From: Mycolicibacterium sphagni
GTDB lineage: Bacteria; Actinomycetota; Actinomycetes; Mycobacteriales; Mycobacteriaceae
Reading direction: 5' to 3'
Assembly: GCF_013337765.1 (NCBI RefSeq)
Contig: NZ_VBSB01000008.1
Location: 1 to 64,000 of the forward strand
DNA: 64,000 nucleotides
The notes beneath the pieces are model-generated. The model was not told where the DNA came from, did not search any database, and worked only from the letters and a program-made list of their open reading frames with translations. A program made the translations under genes and the position numbers. The first letter of the stretch is position 1; the number at the start of each line of letters is the position of its first letter. Below, one piece after another: positions 9,042 through 18,098 of this stretch.

Positions 9042-10590
9042 CGTCACCGGCCATGTCGAGCGCAGCGAGATGGCTGAACAACATTGACGCGCCAATCGGG
9101 TTTCCCCCGCCCGGATAGGTCGTTCCGCTGACCGCAGCCATCGTGTTGCCGGCCGCGTACAGCCCCGGGATCGGCTGACCGGATTCGTCGAGCACCCGGG
9201 CCCGGGCATCGGTGCGCAGACCCCCCTTGGTCCCGAGATCGGACAGGCCGAACGCCGCCGCGTGAAACGGTGCCGTGTCGATCGGCACCAGCGGCGATTC
9301 GCCCCCGGAGAAGGCCCGGTCGTAGGCCTCGTCGCCGCGGCCGAAATCGGTGTCGGCGCCGCCGGCAACCATGGAGTTGTAGCGGGCGACCGTCTGTTCC
9401 AGGCTGTCGGCGGGCACCCCGATCACTTCGGCGAGCTCGGTCAGAGTGTTTGCGCTGCGCCATAATCCGGCCGCGCGGTACTTCTCGGTGTCCACCATCG
9501 AGACATTGGTCGCCTTGACCGGCGGGACCTCACCGTCGCGATTGTCGTAGACCATCCAGAACGGGACATCGAGCCGGCCGGCGTCCATCTCGGCGATGAT
9601 CTGCCGGCCGATCCGGTCGTATGCGGCGGATTCGTTGACGAATCGCTGGCCGTCCTGATTGACGAAGATGCCGCCGGTGAACCACAGCGCGAACGCGGAA
9701 CGACCGTCGGGGTGGGTCAGCCCCGGCGACCACCACGCCTGATCCATCAGGTCGGTGGCCGCGCCGGCGCGGATCCCCGCTTCGAGAGCCGCGCCCGTGC
9801 TGCCTGGGCCACCCATGCTGTCTCCCGCGACACCGGGCACGCCGTAGGTTTCGCGCAGCGCAGCGTTGTGCTCGAATCCGCCTGCCGCCAAGAGCACTCC
9901 GCGCCGGGCACCGATTCGCACCGTGCCGCCGTCACGCTGCACGACGGCGCCGACCACGCGTCCGCTGTCGGTGATGAGATCGGTCAGCGCAGCGTTGCGG
10001 TACAGCGCTGCGTGCGGGTAGCCGGCCAGAGCGGCGAGGAATCGGCCGATCAGGGCTCGGCCGCCGAACAGCTTCTCCGGTGCGGGTGCGCCGAGGCGGT
10101 CACGGTCGAGGGGGCCACGCACGAAACCGGCGTACGGGCCCAGCTTCTCACCGCGGATCGGTGCGGCCACAATGTGGCGCATGCCGTCGGCCCGCGAGTC
10201 GGGCGCCTTGCCGAAATAGTCCGGCCAGGGCAGCACACCGAACGTGAAGTGTTCGGGGTCGGCCTCCAGGTATTCGATCAGCCCAGGGCCGCGGCGAATG
10301 TAGGTCTCCTGCAGCTCCACCGGGGTGCGGTCGCCGATGACGGCGTGAAAGTAGTTGAACGCCTTCTCGATCGTGTCGTCGCTGCCGGCGCGCTGCAGCA
10401 CCGGGTTGCACGGAAACCACATGCCGCCGCCGCCCGAGTAGGCGGTCGTGCCGCCGAAGAAGTCGGTCGCCTCGACCAGCGCCACCGACAGGCCCTCGCG
10501 GGCGGCGGTGTACGCGCCCGTGATGCCGCCCCCGGAGCCGGCCACGATGACGTCGACGGTCTCGTCGAATGGGATGTCGTGCGCGCTCAT
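9028..10590 (-). CDS. KstD-like FAD-dependent dehydrogenase
   Basis: This 520-residue flavoprotein belongs to the fumarate reductase/3-ketosteroid-delta1-dehydrogenase superfamily. The N-terminal FAD-binding loop is 'VIVAGSGGGITGAYTA', followed by 'FFGGTTAYSGGGGMWFP', the KstD-type second glycine motif. The C-terminus has 'GLYAAGNTMAAVSG..YPGGGNPIG', which contacts FAD. ATG 10590 is preferred because AAGGAGG lies four bases upstream; a GTG eight codons earlier is less likely. It ends within the mce operon's last gene. KstD enzymes introduce a C1-C2 double bond into 3-ketosteroids; the exact substrate here is inferred only by family. Confidence 0.85.
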   Translation of the reverse strand: MSAHDIPFDETVDVIVAGSGGGITGAYTAAREGLSVALVEATDFFGGTTAYSGGGGMWFPCNPVLQRAGSDDTIEKAFNYFHAVIGDRTPVELQETYIRRGPGLIEYLEADPEHFTFGVLPWPDYFGKAPDSRADGMRHIVAAPIRGEKLGPYAGFVRGPLDRDRLGAPAPEKLFGGRALIGRFLAALAGYPHAALYRNAALTDLITDSGRVVGAVVQRDGGTVRIGARRGVLLAAGGFEHNAALRETYGVPGVAGDSMGGPGSTGAALEAGIRAGAATDLMDQAWWSPGLTHPDGRSAFALWFTGGIFVNQDGQRFVNESAAYDRIGRQIIAEMDAGRLDVPFWMVYDNRDGEVPPVKATNVSMVDTEKYRAAGLWRSANTLTELAEVIGVPADSLEQTVARYNSMVAGGADTDFGRGDEAYDRAFSGGESPLVPIDTAPFHAAAFGLSDLGTKGGLRTDARARVLDESGQPIPGLYAAGNTMAAVSGTTYPGGGNPIGASMLFSHLAALDMAGDVRSA

Positions 10591-10668
10591 CGGCCTCCTT
10601 TGGTCTCCTGCCACACACTGTGGCCGGTGACCGGAAGCGACGCAACAACCACTCCCGGTGAGCGAGTG

Positions 10669-11760
10669 TCAGAGCGTGACGCGTTCCCGACTGGGTCGGG
10701 CGTTGCCGGTATCGGCGTCGAAGAAGTAGGTTCGCTCCGGCGGCAGCTCGAGACCGATACGGCTGCCGGCAGGCAAGTCGGTGCCTGCCGGCGCGTGAAC
10801 GATCACCCGGGCGGTCCCCACGTCCTTGCTCTCGACGAGCGCGGTCACCAACACATGGCTGCCGAGCGGCTCGACGAAATCGACCCGCGCGGATAGCAAC
10901 CCCTCCGCGTAGCGGTTGTGCAGCTGCAGATGCTCTGGACGAACGCCGACCGTCACCGGGCCCTCGGGCGTCGATACCGCGGTCACGGCCGCGTCCCCGA
11001 CGTGGAGTACTCCCGATCGCACCTCGGCCGCAATCAGGTTCATCGGGGGACTGCCCATGAACGCCGCGACGAAGGTGTTCGCCGGGCGGTTGTAGATCTC
11101 ATCGGGAGTGCCGATCTGCTGAATCTCGCCACCGGCCATCACACACAGCCGGTCGCCGAGCGTCATCGCCTCGATCTGGTCATGAGTGACGTAAATCGAG
11201 GTGACAGGCAGTTCACGGTGCAGTCGCTTCAGATCCCCGCGGACCTGATTGCGCAACTTGGCGTCGAGATTCGACAGCGGTTCGTCGAGCAGGAATGCCT
11301 GTGGTTGGCGCACGAGCGCGCGGCCCATGGCGACCCGCTGACGCTGACCGCCGGAGAGCTGACCAGGCTTCCGGTCGAGCAGCTTGTCGATCTCGAGCAG
11401 CGCGGCGGTCTCCCGGACCCGCCGATCGATCTCGCTGCGCGGTGTCTTGCGCTGCCGCAGCCCGTAGGCCAGGTTGCGATAGACCGACATGTGTGGATAC
11501 AACGCATAATTCTGGAACACCATGGCGATGTCACGTTCGCCGGGTGCCAGCCCGTTTACGATCGTGTCGCCGATCCTGATCTCTCCGGAGGTCGGCTTAT
11601 CAAGCCCTGCAAGCAGTCTCAATGCCGTGCTCTTCCCGCACCCCGATGGCCCGACAAGGATCAGGAACTCTCCGTCGGCGACGGGCAGGTTGAATTCCTT
11701 GAGGGCGACGACACCGCCCGGATATCGCCGCGTGACGCCACGGAACTCGACTTCCGCCAT
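10669..11760 (-). CDS. Sugar ABC transporter ATPase (UgpC/MalK/SugC type)
   Basis: This 363-residue ATPase has Walker A GPSGCGKST (residues 37-45), signature LSGGQ (135-139), Walker B 'FLLDE' ending at Glu160, and a C-terminal OB-fold regulatory domain (from about 240, 'VGVRPEHLQL') typical of carbohydrate importers. ATG 11760 starts the canonical 'MAEVEFRGVTRRYPGG', two bases after the upstream permease stop. Longer open reading frame upstream only overlaps the permease. It is the last gene of the importer operon and should energise the two permeases. Confidence 0.93.
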   Translation of the reverse strand: MAEVEFRGVTRRYPGGVVALKEFNLPVADGEFLILVGPSGCGKSTALRLLAGLDKPTSGEIRIGDTIVNGLAPGERDIAMVFQNYALYPHMSVYRNLAYGLRQRKTPRSEIDRRVRETAALLEIDKLLDRKPGQLSGGQRQRVAMGRALVRQPQAFLLDEPLSNLDAKLRNQVRGDLKRLHRELPVTSIYVTHDQIEAMTLGDRLCVMAGGEIQQIGTPDEIYNRPANTFVAAFMGSPPMNLIAAEVRSGVLHVGDAAVTAVSTPEGPVTVGVRPEHLQLHNRYAEGLLSARVDFVEPLGSHVLVTALVESKDVGTARVIVHAPAGTDLPAGSRIGLELPPERTYFFDADTGNARPSRERVTL

Positions 11761-11762
11761 GT

Positions 11763-12659
11763 TCAGCCTTTCAGTCCGGTCGACGCGACCGATTGCACGA
11801 AGAAGCGCTGCGCCCCGATGAACACCAGCAGCATCGGCAGCAGGCTCATCACATTGGCCGCCATCAACAGCGGCCACTTGACGTGATGTGCGCCTTGGAA
11901 GTAGCTGAGCCCCAACGGGATTGTCATCTGATCCTGCGAGGTGATGACGATCAACGGCCACAGAAAATCGTTCCACGATGTGAGCACGGTCAGTGCTGCC
12001 AACGTCGATAGTGCAGGCAACGACAGCGGCAGGATGATCTTGAACAGCACGCCGATCCGCGACGTGCCATCGACCCGGGCCGCTTCTTCCAACTCGACGG
12101 GGACCGTCATGAAGAACTGCCGCAGGAAGAAGATGCCGAACGCCGTCGCCAGGTTCGGCAGCATCAACGCGCCGATGTGATCGATGCCCAGCCCCTCCCA
12201 GACGTTGTCACCGAACCACTTGACGATCAGGAAAACCGGAATCATCGTCACCTGGAACGGCACCATCAGCGTCGCCATCAAGGTGACGAACAGTGCTCCG
12301 CGGCCGAGGAATCGGACCCGCGCAAACGCGTAACCCGCCAGGCTGCACACCACAAGATTGCTCACCAGCACGACAGACGTCACCATCGCGCTGTTGATGA
12401 AGAAGTGCCCGAACGGCGCCGCATCCCACGCCTCGGTGTAGTTCGAAAACTGCGGACTGTTCGGAAACAACACTGGCGGAAAGTGATTCGCCTCGCCTTC
12501 GGTCTCCAACGACGTGACGAGCATCCACAACAGCGGCACGAGCAGGATGAATGTCAAGGGAATCAAGACCAGATGCCACGGGCTGAACGGCAGCCGCCAA
12601 CGTGACGTGTGTTCCGGCCCGGCCGCGTCGAGCCGCACGGGAATCAGGAGCTCGCTCAT
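11763..12659 (-). CDS. Sugar ABC transporter permease (MalG/UgpE type)
   Basis: This 298-residue inner-membrane permease has six predicted helices and the EAA loop 'EEAARVDGTSRIGVLFKIILP' region near residues 188-208 that docks on the ATPase. ATG 12659 overlaps the previous permease stop (ATGA). The unusually long reading frame extending upstream is the antisense of nothing and simply overlaps that permease. It forms a heterodimer with the neighbouring MalF-type permease. Confidence 0.92.
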   Translation of the reverse strand: MSELLIPVRLDAAGPEHTSRWRLPFSPWHLVLIPLTFILLVPLLWMLVTSLETEGEANHFPPVLFPNSPQFSNYTEAWDAAPFGHFFINSAMVTSVVLVSNLVVCSLAGYAFARVRFLGRGALFVTLMATLMVPFQVTMIPVFLIVKWFGDNVWEGLGIDHIGALMLPNLATAFGIFFLRQFFMTVPVELEEAARVDGTSRIGVLFKIILPLSLPALSTLAALTVLTSWNDFLWPLIVITSQDQMTIPLGLSYFQGAHHVKWPLLMAANVMSLLPMLLVFIGAQRFFVQSVASTGLKG

Positions 12660-13546
12660 GAGTGCACATGCCTTCTGGCGAGCCGGAACTGCACGGCCGT
12701 GACGATCAGGATGACGACGAACAATGCGTAGGCCATCGCTGCCGCGTAGCCGGCGTCGAACTGCACGAACGCGCGGTCCCACAGGTAGTAGACGATCACG
12801 GTGGTGGCGCGCAACGGACCGCCGCGCGTCGTCACGTACACCTCGTCGAACAACTGCAGCGCGTTGATCGTCAGCCAGACGACGAGAAACAGATTCGCCG
12901 GTCCGAGCAGCGGCACCGTGATGGTGCGGAACCGGGTGAACGCGGATGCGCCGTCGATGGCGGCCGCTTCGTGCAACTCCGCTGGAACACCCTGCAGCGC
13001 AGCCAGATACACGATCACCGAGAAACCGGTCCAGCCCCAGACCGTCATCGCCACGATCACGTACAGCGCCTGTGACGGGGAAGCCAGGAATGGTTGCGAC
13101 GAGATTCCCACCGCATTCAACGCGGCGTTGACCAGGCCGTAGTCGCGGTCGGTCAGCCACAGGAAGATGATGCCCTGCGAGATCGTCGACACCGCCATCG
13201 TGACGTAGGCGGCCGTCCGATACACCGAGATGAACCGCACCGAACGGTTCAGCGCCGCCGCGACGAACAGCCCCACCAGCATCGTTCCTGGCACGAACAA
13301 TGCCGTGTAGATGATGGTGTGCTTGATCGCCTCGACGAAGACCGGATCGTCGGCCAGCTTCTTGTAGTTGTCGAACCCCACCCACGGCGTCTCGGCGCTG
13401 AGCAGGTCGGACTTCTGGAACGACAATTGCAGCGACATCAGCACTGGGAGCAGCCCGAAGATCCCGATCAGGATGGCCGCCGGGCTCACCAGCGCCCACC
13501 CCGAGACGGTATCTGTGCGGCTCAGCCGCCGAAGTAGTGCAGGCAT
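12656..13546 (-). CDS. Sugar ABC transporter permease (MalF/UgpA type)
   Basis: This 296-residue permease has six predicted membrane helices and an EAA loop ('LHEAAAIDGASAFTRFRTIT', about residues 191-210). It lies seven bases after the solute-binding lipoprotein gene and overlaps the second permease by four bases. The set has the classic CUT1 order of binding protein, MalF-type, MalG-type and ATPase. Confidence 0.92.
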   Translation of the reverse strand: MPALLRRLSRTDTVSGWALVSPAAILIGIFGLLPVLMSLQLSFQKSDLLSAETPWVGFDNYKKLADDPVFVEAIKHTIIYTALFVPGTMLVGLFVAAALNRSVRFISVYRTAAYVTMAVSTISQGIIFLWLTDRDYGLVNAALNAVGISSQPFLASPSQALYVIVAMTVWGWTGFSVIVYLAALQGVPAELHEAAAIDGASAFTRFRTITVPLLGPANLFLVVWLTINALQLFDEVYVTTRGGPLRATTVIVYYLWDRAFVQFDAGYAAAMAYALFVVILIVTAVQFRLARRHVHS

Positions 13547-13553
13547 CGACTCC

Positions 13554-14831
13554 CTACTTCTCTGCCAACTTCGCGTCGGCGGCCTGGGCGGCGGTGTCCA
13601 GAGCGGCCTGGGGTTGGTCTTTGCCGAGCATCACGGACACGATCGCCTGGCCCAGCGCATCCGACACCGCCGGATACTGCTCGACCTGGGGCCTGACGGT
13701 CTTCACGTTCTTCAGGTTCTCGACGAACGTCGCGGTGCCTGGGACGTTCTTGTCGAGCTGCTCAAGCACGGCCTTGTCGTCACCGACCGAGGCGCGGATC
13801 GGCAGGTCGCCGGTGCCCTCCGAGAACTTCTTGACCTGTTCGGGCGCCGACAGCCACTTCAGGAAGTCGATGGCGGCGGCCTTGCGCTTGTCGCCGTTGT
13901 TGAACACCACCCAGTTGTCGGGGCCGGCGATGGTCTGATGTCCGCCGGTGGAGCCGGGATAGGTGGGCATCACCTGGACGCCGTATTCGATGTCGGACAG
14001 CTGAGACAGATCCCAAGGTCCGGTCACGAGCATTCCGATCTTGCCGCTGTTCATCAGCTTCGGCCCGTTCTCGTTGGTGGTGTCAAGGTACAGCGACTTG
14101 TCGGCCACAGCCATCTGCTGCAGCGTTGTCAGCGCCTTGACGCCCGCCTCGGAGTTGAACGTGGCCTTGGTGTTGTCCGGCGACAGGATGTCGCCGCCTG
14201 CCTCCCAGAGCATCGGAATGTAGTGCCACACAGTGTCTTCGCTGCCATCGGCGGGGATCAGCCAGCCGTACTGTCCCTTGGCGGGGTCGGTCAGCTTGGC
14301 GGCCGCGGCGCGGAAGTCGTCCCAGGTCCACTCCGGCGAGGGCGGCGCGACGCCGGCGTCGGCGAAGAGCTTCTTGTTGTAGACGATCGCCAGGTTGTCC
14401 ACCAGTGCCGGCACGCCGACGACCTTGTCACCGACCGTCGCCGCTTTGCGTTCGGCCGCGTAGAAGTCGTCCCATTTCCAGTCGGGCTTCTTCACTTCGT
14501 CGGCCATGTTGACCAGCGAGGGGATCTTGGCGATGTTCGGCGACCACGATCCGAACATGTACGCGATGTCCGGTGCGCTGTTGCCGCGTACTGCGGTGAG
14601 AACCTTTTGCAGCACAAGGTCGTTCGACGAGTACAACTCGGACACCTTGACGTCCGGATGCTCCTTGTTGTACTGGTCGACCAGGCCCTTGAACACCTCG
14701 CCCTCGGTGTCCTGGTAGCCGTGCCACACCGCGATCTCGGTGGGGCCCGATGATCCGCCTCCGCCACCGCATGCGGCGAGGACGCCCGTGAGGACGGCGA
14801 TCAGGGCGATGCACAATCTACGTCGAATCAC
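13554..14831 (-). CDS. Sugar ABC transporter substrate-binding lipoprotein
   Basis: This 425-residue extracellular solute-binding protein (family 1) carries a lipobox L-A-A-C with Cys at residue 21, followed by a Gly/Ser linker. The body has typical CUT1 motifs ('AVWHGY', 'DIAYMFGSWSPNIA', 'WTWDDFRAAA', 'GPWDLSQLSD'). The GTG start is five bases after AAGGAGT. It captures the sugar outside the membrane for the two permeases downstream. The ligand cannot be read; the GH4 and aldolase genes suggest a galactose-type oligosaccharide. Confidence 0.92.
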   Translation of the reverse strand: MIRRRLCIALIAVLTGVLAACGGGGGSSGPTEIAVWHGYQDTEGEVFKGLVDQYNKEHPDVKVSELYSSNDLVLQKVLTAVRGNSAPDIAYMFGSWSPNIAKIPSLVNMADEVKKPDWKWDDFYAAERKAATVGDKVVGVPALVDNLAIVYNKKLFADAGVAPPSPEWTWDDFRAAAAKLTDPAKGQYGWLIPADGSEDTVWHYIPMLWEAGGDILSPDNTKATFNSEAGVKALTTLQQMAVADKSLYLDTTNENGPKLMNSGKIGMLVTGPWDLSQLSDIEYGVQVMPTYPGSTGGHQTIAGPDNWVVFNNGDKRKAAAIDFLKWLSAPEQVKKFSEGTGDLPIRASVGDDKAVLEQLDKNVPGTATFVENLKNVKTVRPQVEQYPAVSDALGQAIVSVMLGKDQPQAALDTAAQAADAKLAEK

Positions 14832-14840
14832 GGTGACTCC

Positions 14841-16193
14841 TTAATTGGCGGTTTCTGGGGGAAGGATCGGAGCCGCTCCGGCGGCGACATCGGACCGGGA
14901 GCGCAGAGATGGGGGCAGCAGATCGCCGTGGGCGACGGTCAGTTCGTCGCACAGGTTCCAGATCTGATCGACGGTCAGGGTCGCGGCGGTGTTCGGGTCG
15001 ACCATCGCCGCGGCGCGCACCAGGCGCGGATCTCCGTCGACCGCGGCGCGCACCGTGAGGTCGACGGGTCCGAGGAAGCCCCGGTTGAGTGCCGCGCACT
15101 GCGCAGGGAGATCGCCGACCTTCATCGGATGCGCACCGAGTGCGTCCAACAACGTCGGTACCTCCACGGCAACCCCGTTGGGCAAGTTGGTGATCAGCCC
15201 GTCGTTGATGACGTTGGCCGAGATCACGCGCGGGGTGCCCGTCTCCAGTGAGTGGATGACCTGAGGGGCGTACTCCGTCGAACTCGTATCGATCGGCAGG
15301 GTATGAGAGCTCGCCAATTCGGCTCGCACACGGGCATATTCGGCCAAGTTGGCTTCGCTGATCGACACGTATTCGCCCACGTTGATGCGCAGCCGATCGA
15401 TCTCGGCGGGATCGTGAAGGTACCAGCCGACATATTCGCTGCTGTGCTCGCTGGTCTCCGTGGGGTAGTAGCCCAGCCGTCGGTACATGTCGACACGCAC
15501 ACGTCTGCGTAGCTCGGGATCGGCGGCGATCCGTTCGTCGAGGAGCGGATAGAGGTTCTGACCGCTGCGTTCCCACCGCAGCACCCACGCCTGGTGGTTC
15601 ACGCCTGCCGACCAGTACGACACCTCGTCATAGGGCACGTCGATGAGTTCGCACAGGCCGACCATGGTCCAGTACACGGAATGGCACAGACCGAGCACTT
15701 TCAGCTGTGGCGCGACCGCGTGGAGGTACGTCACGTTCATCGCCATCGGGTTGGTGTAGTTGAGCAACCAGGCGTCGGGGCACACCTCGGCCATATCCCG
15801 CGCGATGCCGGCAAGCACCGGGAAGGTCCGCAGCCCGCGGAAGATTCCGCCGACGCCGATCGTGTCACCAATCGTCTGCTTCAACCCGTAGCGTGCCGGG
15901 ATCTCGAAGTCACGCACGGTGGCGTCGTGCATCCCGACCTGAATGACGTTGATGACGTAGTTCGCCCCATCGAGGGCGCGGCGGCGGTCGAGGGTGGCGA
16001 GGATCTCCGGATCGGCGCCGGCCGACTGGGCGGTGGCGCGGGCGATCGCCTCTGCGGTCTGCAGTCGCTCGCCGTCGATATCGTGCAGTACGACCCGCGT
16101 TGAACCCAACTCCGGGAACGAAAGGATGTCGCCGAGCAGTTCTCGGGTGAACTCGACGCTGCCCGCGCCGATGATGACGACGGTCGGCTTCAC
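14841..16193 (-). CDS. Glycoside hydrolase family 4, MelA-like (probable alpha-galactosidase)
   Basis: This 450-residue NAD- and Mn-dependent glycosidase has the N-terminal NAD loop 'IIGAGSVEFT' (8-17), the conserved 'NYTNPMAM' (145-152), and metal-ligand residues Cys170 in 'GLCHSV' and His200 in 'GVNHQAW'. The CHSV/NHxA pattern resembles MelA alpha-galactosidases as I recall them more than 6-phospho-alpha-glucosidases. The GTG start at 16193 overlaps the upstream transporter stop (GTGA). A long open frame upstream is out of place and ignored. It is positioned to cleave the sugar imported by the ABC system. Alpha-glucosidase or alpha-glucuronidase specificity remains possible. Confidence 0.88.
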   Translation of the reverse strand: MKPTVVIIGAGSVEFTRELLGDILSFPELGSTRVVLHDIDGERLQTAEAIARATAQSAGADPEILATLDRRRALDGANYVINVIQVGMHDATVRDFEIPARYGLKQTIGDTIGVGGIFRGLRTFPVLAGIARDMAEVCPDAWLLNYTNPMAMNVTYLHAVAPQLKVLGLCHSVYWTMVGLCELIDVPYDEVSYWSAGVNHQAWVLRWERSGQNLYPLLDERIAADPELRRRVRVDMYRRLGYYPTETSEHSSEYVGWYLHDPAEIDRLRINVGEYVSISEANLAEYARVRAELASSHTLPIDTSSTEYAPQVIHSLETGTPRVISANVINDGLITNLPNGVAVEVPTLLDALGAHPMKVGDLPAQCAALNRGFLGPVDLTVRAAVDGDPRLVRAAAMVDPNTAATLTVDQIWNLCDELTVAHGDLLPPSLRSRSDVAAGAAPILPPETAN

Positions 16194-17113
16194 CGGACCG
16201 CCTCGGAGAGGGCCTCGCCGCGCTTCTCGTCGCTGTAGACCATCAGCGTCGAGCCGATCAGTGCCAGCGCGATGCCGATCGCGCCGTAGGGGGTCGGCAG
16301 AGTCTGGTAGGCGATCAGCGAGATGATCACTGTGAGTGCGGGCGCCAGCGCATTGGTGGTCGGGGCAACAATCGAGGCCTTGCCGCGGGCGAGGGCCATC
16401 ACCAGAAACAGGGCTCCGACCGCATTGAGTACCTGGGTGACCGCGGTCAATGCAGGTGCCTGCCAAGGGAAGTCGGTGGGGATGCCGCCGAGGGAGATAA
16501 GCGCGACCGGTATCAACGCGAGGCCGCTGATGGTCATCCATCCGAATGTGGTGGCTTCGTTGACCCCGATCGTCGCGGTCTTGCGCATGAAGTACGCCTG
16601 CACGCCCCAGGCCACACAGATCAGGATCGACAGCAGCAGCCACGGTCCCGACGAGCTCTCCGCTTCGCCGCCGGTGATGGTGAACATCACGATGGCTGCC
16701 AGCGCCATGATCAGGCCGACCACGGCCAGCGGCGAAATGCGTTCGCGCAGTAAGACCATTGCCATGATGACTGTGATCGCGGGGGAGATCGAGACGATCG
16801 GGAAGATGAGGTAGGCCGGTCCCATTGTGAGCGCCTGGAACAGAATCAACTGGCCGCCGGCGCCAGTGAGTCCGATGAGCAGGCCGTAGATGGTCGCAGC
16901 CGGGCGGCGATCCCACCTCTGGCCGCGAAGGATGAACGCAGCGGGAATGATCATCGTCAGCGCCCAGATGCTGTAGATCATCTCGTCTGGATAGCCGTAC
17001 TTGGACGATGGCAGCGCCGAGAATGCGCCCCAGACACCCCAGAACAGAATGAGCAGGGCGGCGTAGAAGATCCAGCCGCGGGTTCGGGCTGTGGTGGTAA
17101 TGGCACTAGTCAT
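16190..17113 (-). CDS. DMT/EamA superfamily transporter
   Basis: This 307-residue protein has ten predicted membrane helices in two EamA repeats ('ALLILFWGVWGAFSA' and 'LLLSILICVAWGVQAYFM'). It moves small solutes or sugars across the inner membrane. It lies seven bases from the kinase gene and overlaps the GH4 start by four bases, so it belongs to the sugar operon. It may take up a second sugar or export a product; substrate is unknown. Confidence 0.85.
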   Translation of the reverse strand: MTSAITTTARTRGWIFYAALLILFWGVWGAFSALPSSKYGYPDEMIYSIWALTMIIPAAFILRGQRWDRRPAATIYGLLIGLTGAGGQLILFQALTMGPAYLIFPIVSISPAITVIMAMVLLRERISPLAVVGLIMALAAIVMFTITGGEAESSSGPWLLLSILICVAWGVQAYFMRKTATIGVNEATTFGWMTISGLALIPVALISLGGIPTDFPWQAPALTAVTQVLNAVGALFLVMALARGKASIVAPTTNALAPALTVIISLIAYQTLPTPYGAIGIALALIGSTLMVYSDEKRGEALSEAVR

Positions 17114-17119
17114 GTGACG

Positions 17120-18097
17120 TCACCTCGTCGGGTTGCTGTCGGAAAGGCGTTGCACGGCTTCCGGACTCAGCGGGTGGCCGCTGTGTTTCGCGGCGTAGAG
17201 CGCACCGCCGACCGCCGGGTCAAGTCGGGGGGTCTGCAGGTCGTACGTGGCCGAACAAGCCTGCAGTGCGGTGACGAACTGGCGCAGGAAGCCCTCGTTG
17301 GAGAACATTCCGCCCGAGTAGGACACCGGGACGGTTTGGGTATCGGTGAATCCGATCAGCGTCCGAGTCGTTTCGATGAGCGTGACCAGCTCGTCGACTG
17401 CGGCGGACAGGATGCGCGACGACTCGTCGTCGCCGGCCTCCGCGGCCTGGCAGACCGTTGTGGCCAGCGCGGCGATCTTGCTGCGGTTTCCCTTCCAGGT
17501 GTCGATCACGAGGCTCACGACGTCGAGGTCACCGGTGACCTCGAGGCGGTCCTTCATCAATCCGTGCAGCGGACCCTTCGGCAGCCTGCCGTCGCTCATC
17601 CGGGAGAACGCGTTGAGCGCCTGCGCGGCAATCCAATACGCCGAGCCTTCGTCACCGAAGAGTTCACCCCAACCGCCGACCCGGTGGCTCATGCCATTTC
17701 GCTCGCCGTAGGTCATCGACCCGGTTCCGCTGATGACGTTGATACCGTCTTCACCGGCGAGCGAGCCGGCCCAGCCGCAGACCATGTCGTTGTCGCAGCT
17801 GTAGCGGTCGTGGCCGAGCACACCGGCGGGCACGGCGTCGAGCGCAGCGATATCCCCGCTGGCTTCGCCGTATCCGGGTAGCCCGAAGAAAGCCGCGTCG
17901 ATGTCTGCGGGCGCGATGCCTGCCTGCGTGCAGATATCCGTAACACCCTGCGCGAGTGACTTTTCGACGATGTCGAAGCCGTCGTTGAAGTAGTAGGACG
18001 TCGGTGCGGTCGCGCGGGCGATGACGTGTCCGGTGTCGTCGATGAGTGCCAGCGCGGTCTTGGATCCGCCGCCGTCGACGCCGAGATAGCGGGCCAC
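17120..18097 (-). CDS. BadF/BadG/NAGK-family sugar kinase
   Basis: This 325-residue ASKHA-fold kinase has the phosphate-1 loop 'GVDGGGSKTALAL' (6-18), 'NDMVCGWAG', phosphate-2 'ISGTGSMTYG', the 'GGWGELFGDEGS' element and a C-terminal 'YSGGMFSNEGF' adenosine motif. Members phosphorylate N-acetylglucosamine, N-acetylgalactosamine or related amino sugars. Its neighbour AgaS acts on galactosamine-6-phosphate in known pathways, so an amino-sugar kinase role is inferred. It is one base from the SIS gene. Confidence 0.85.
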   Translation of the reverse strand: MARYLGVDGGGSKTALALIDDTGHVIARATAPTSYYFNDGFDIVEKSLAQGVTDICTQAGIAPADIDAAFFGLPGYGEASGDIAALDAVPAGVLGHDRYSCDNDMVCGWAGSLAGEDGINVISGTGSMTYGERNGMSHRVGGWGELFGDEGSAYWIAAQALNAFSRMSDGRLPKGPLHGLMKDRLEVTGDLDVVSLVIDTWKGNRSKIAALATTVCQAAEAGDDESSRILSAAVDELVTLIETTRTLIGFTDTQTVPVSYSGGMFSNEGFLRQFVTALQACSATYDLQTPRLDPAVGGALYAAKHSGHPLSPEAVQRLSDSNPTR

Positions 18098-18098
18098 G

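Noticed and set aside
9712..10896. 394-codon open frame on the plus strand
   Set aside because: It is antisense to the KstD-like gene and has no recognisable motif or ribosome site.
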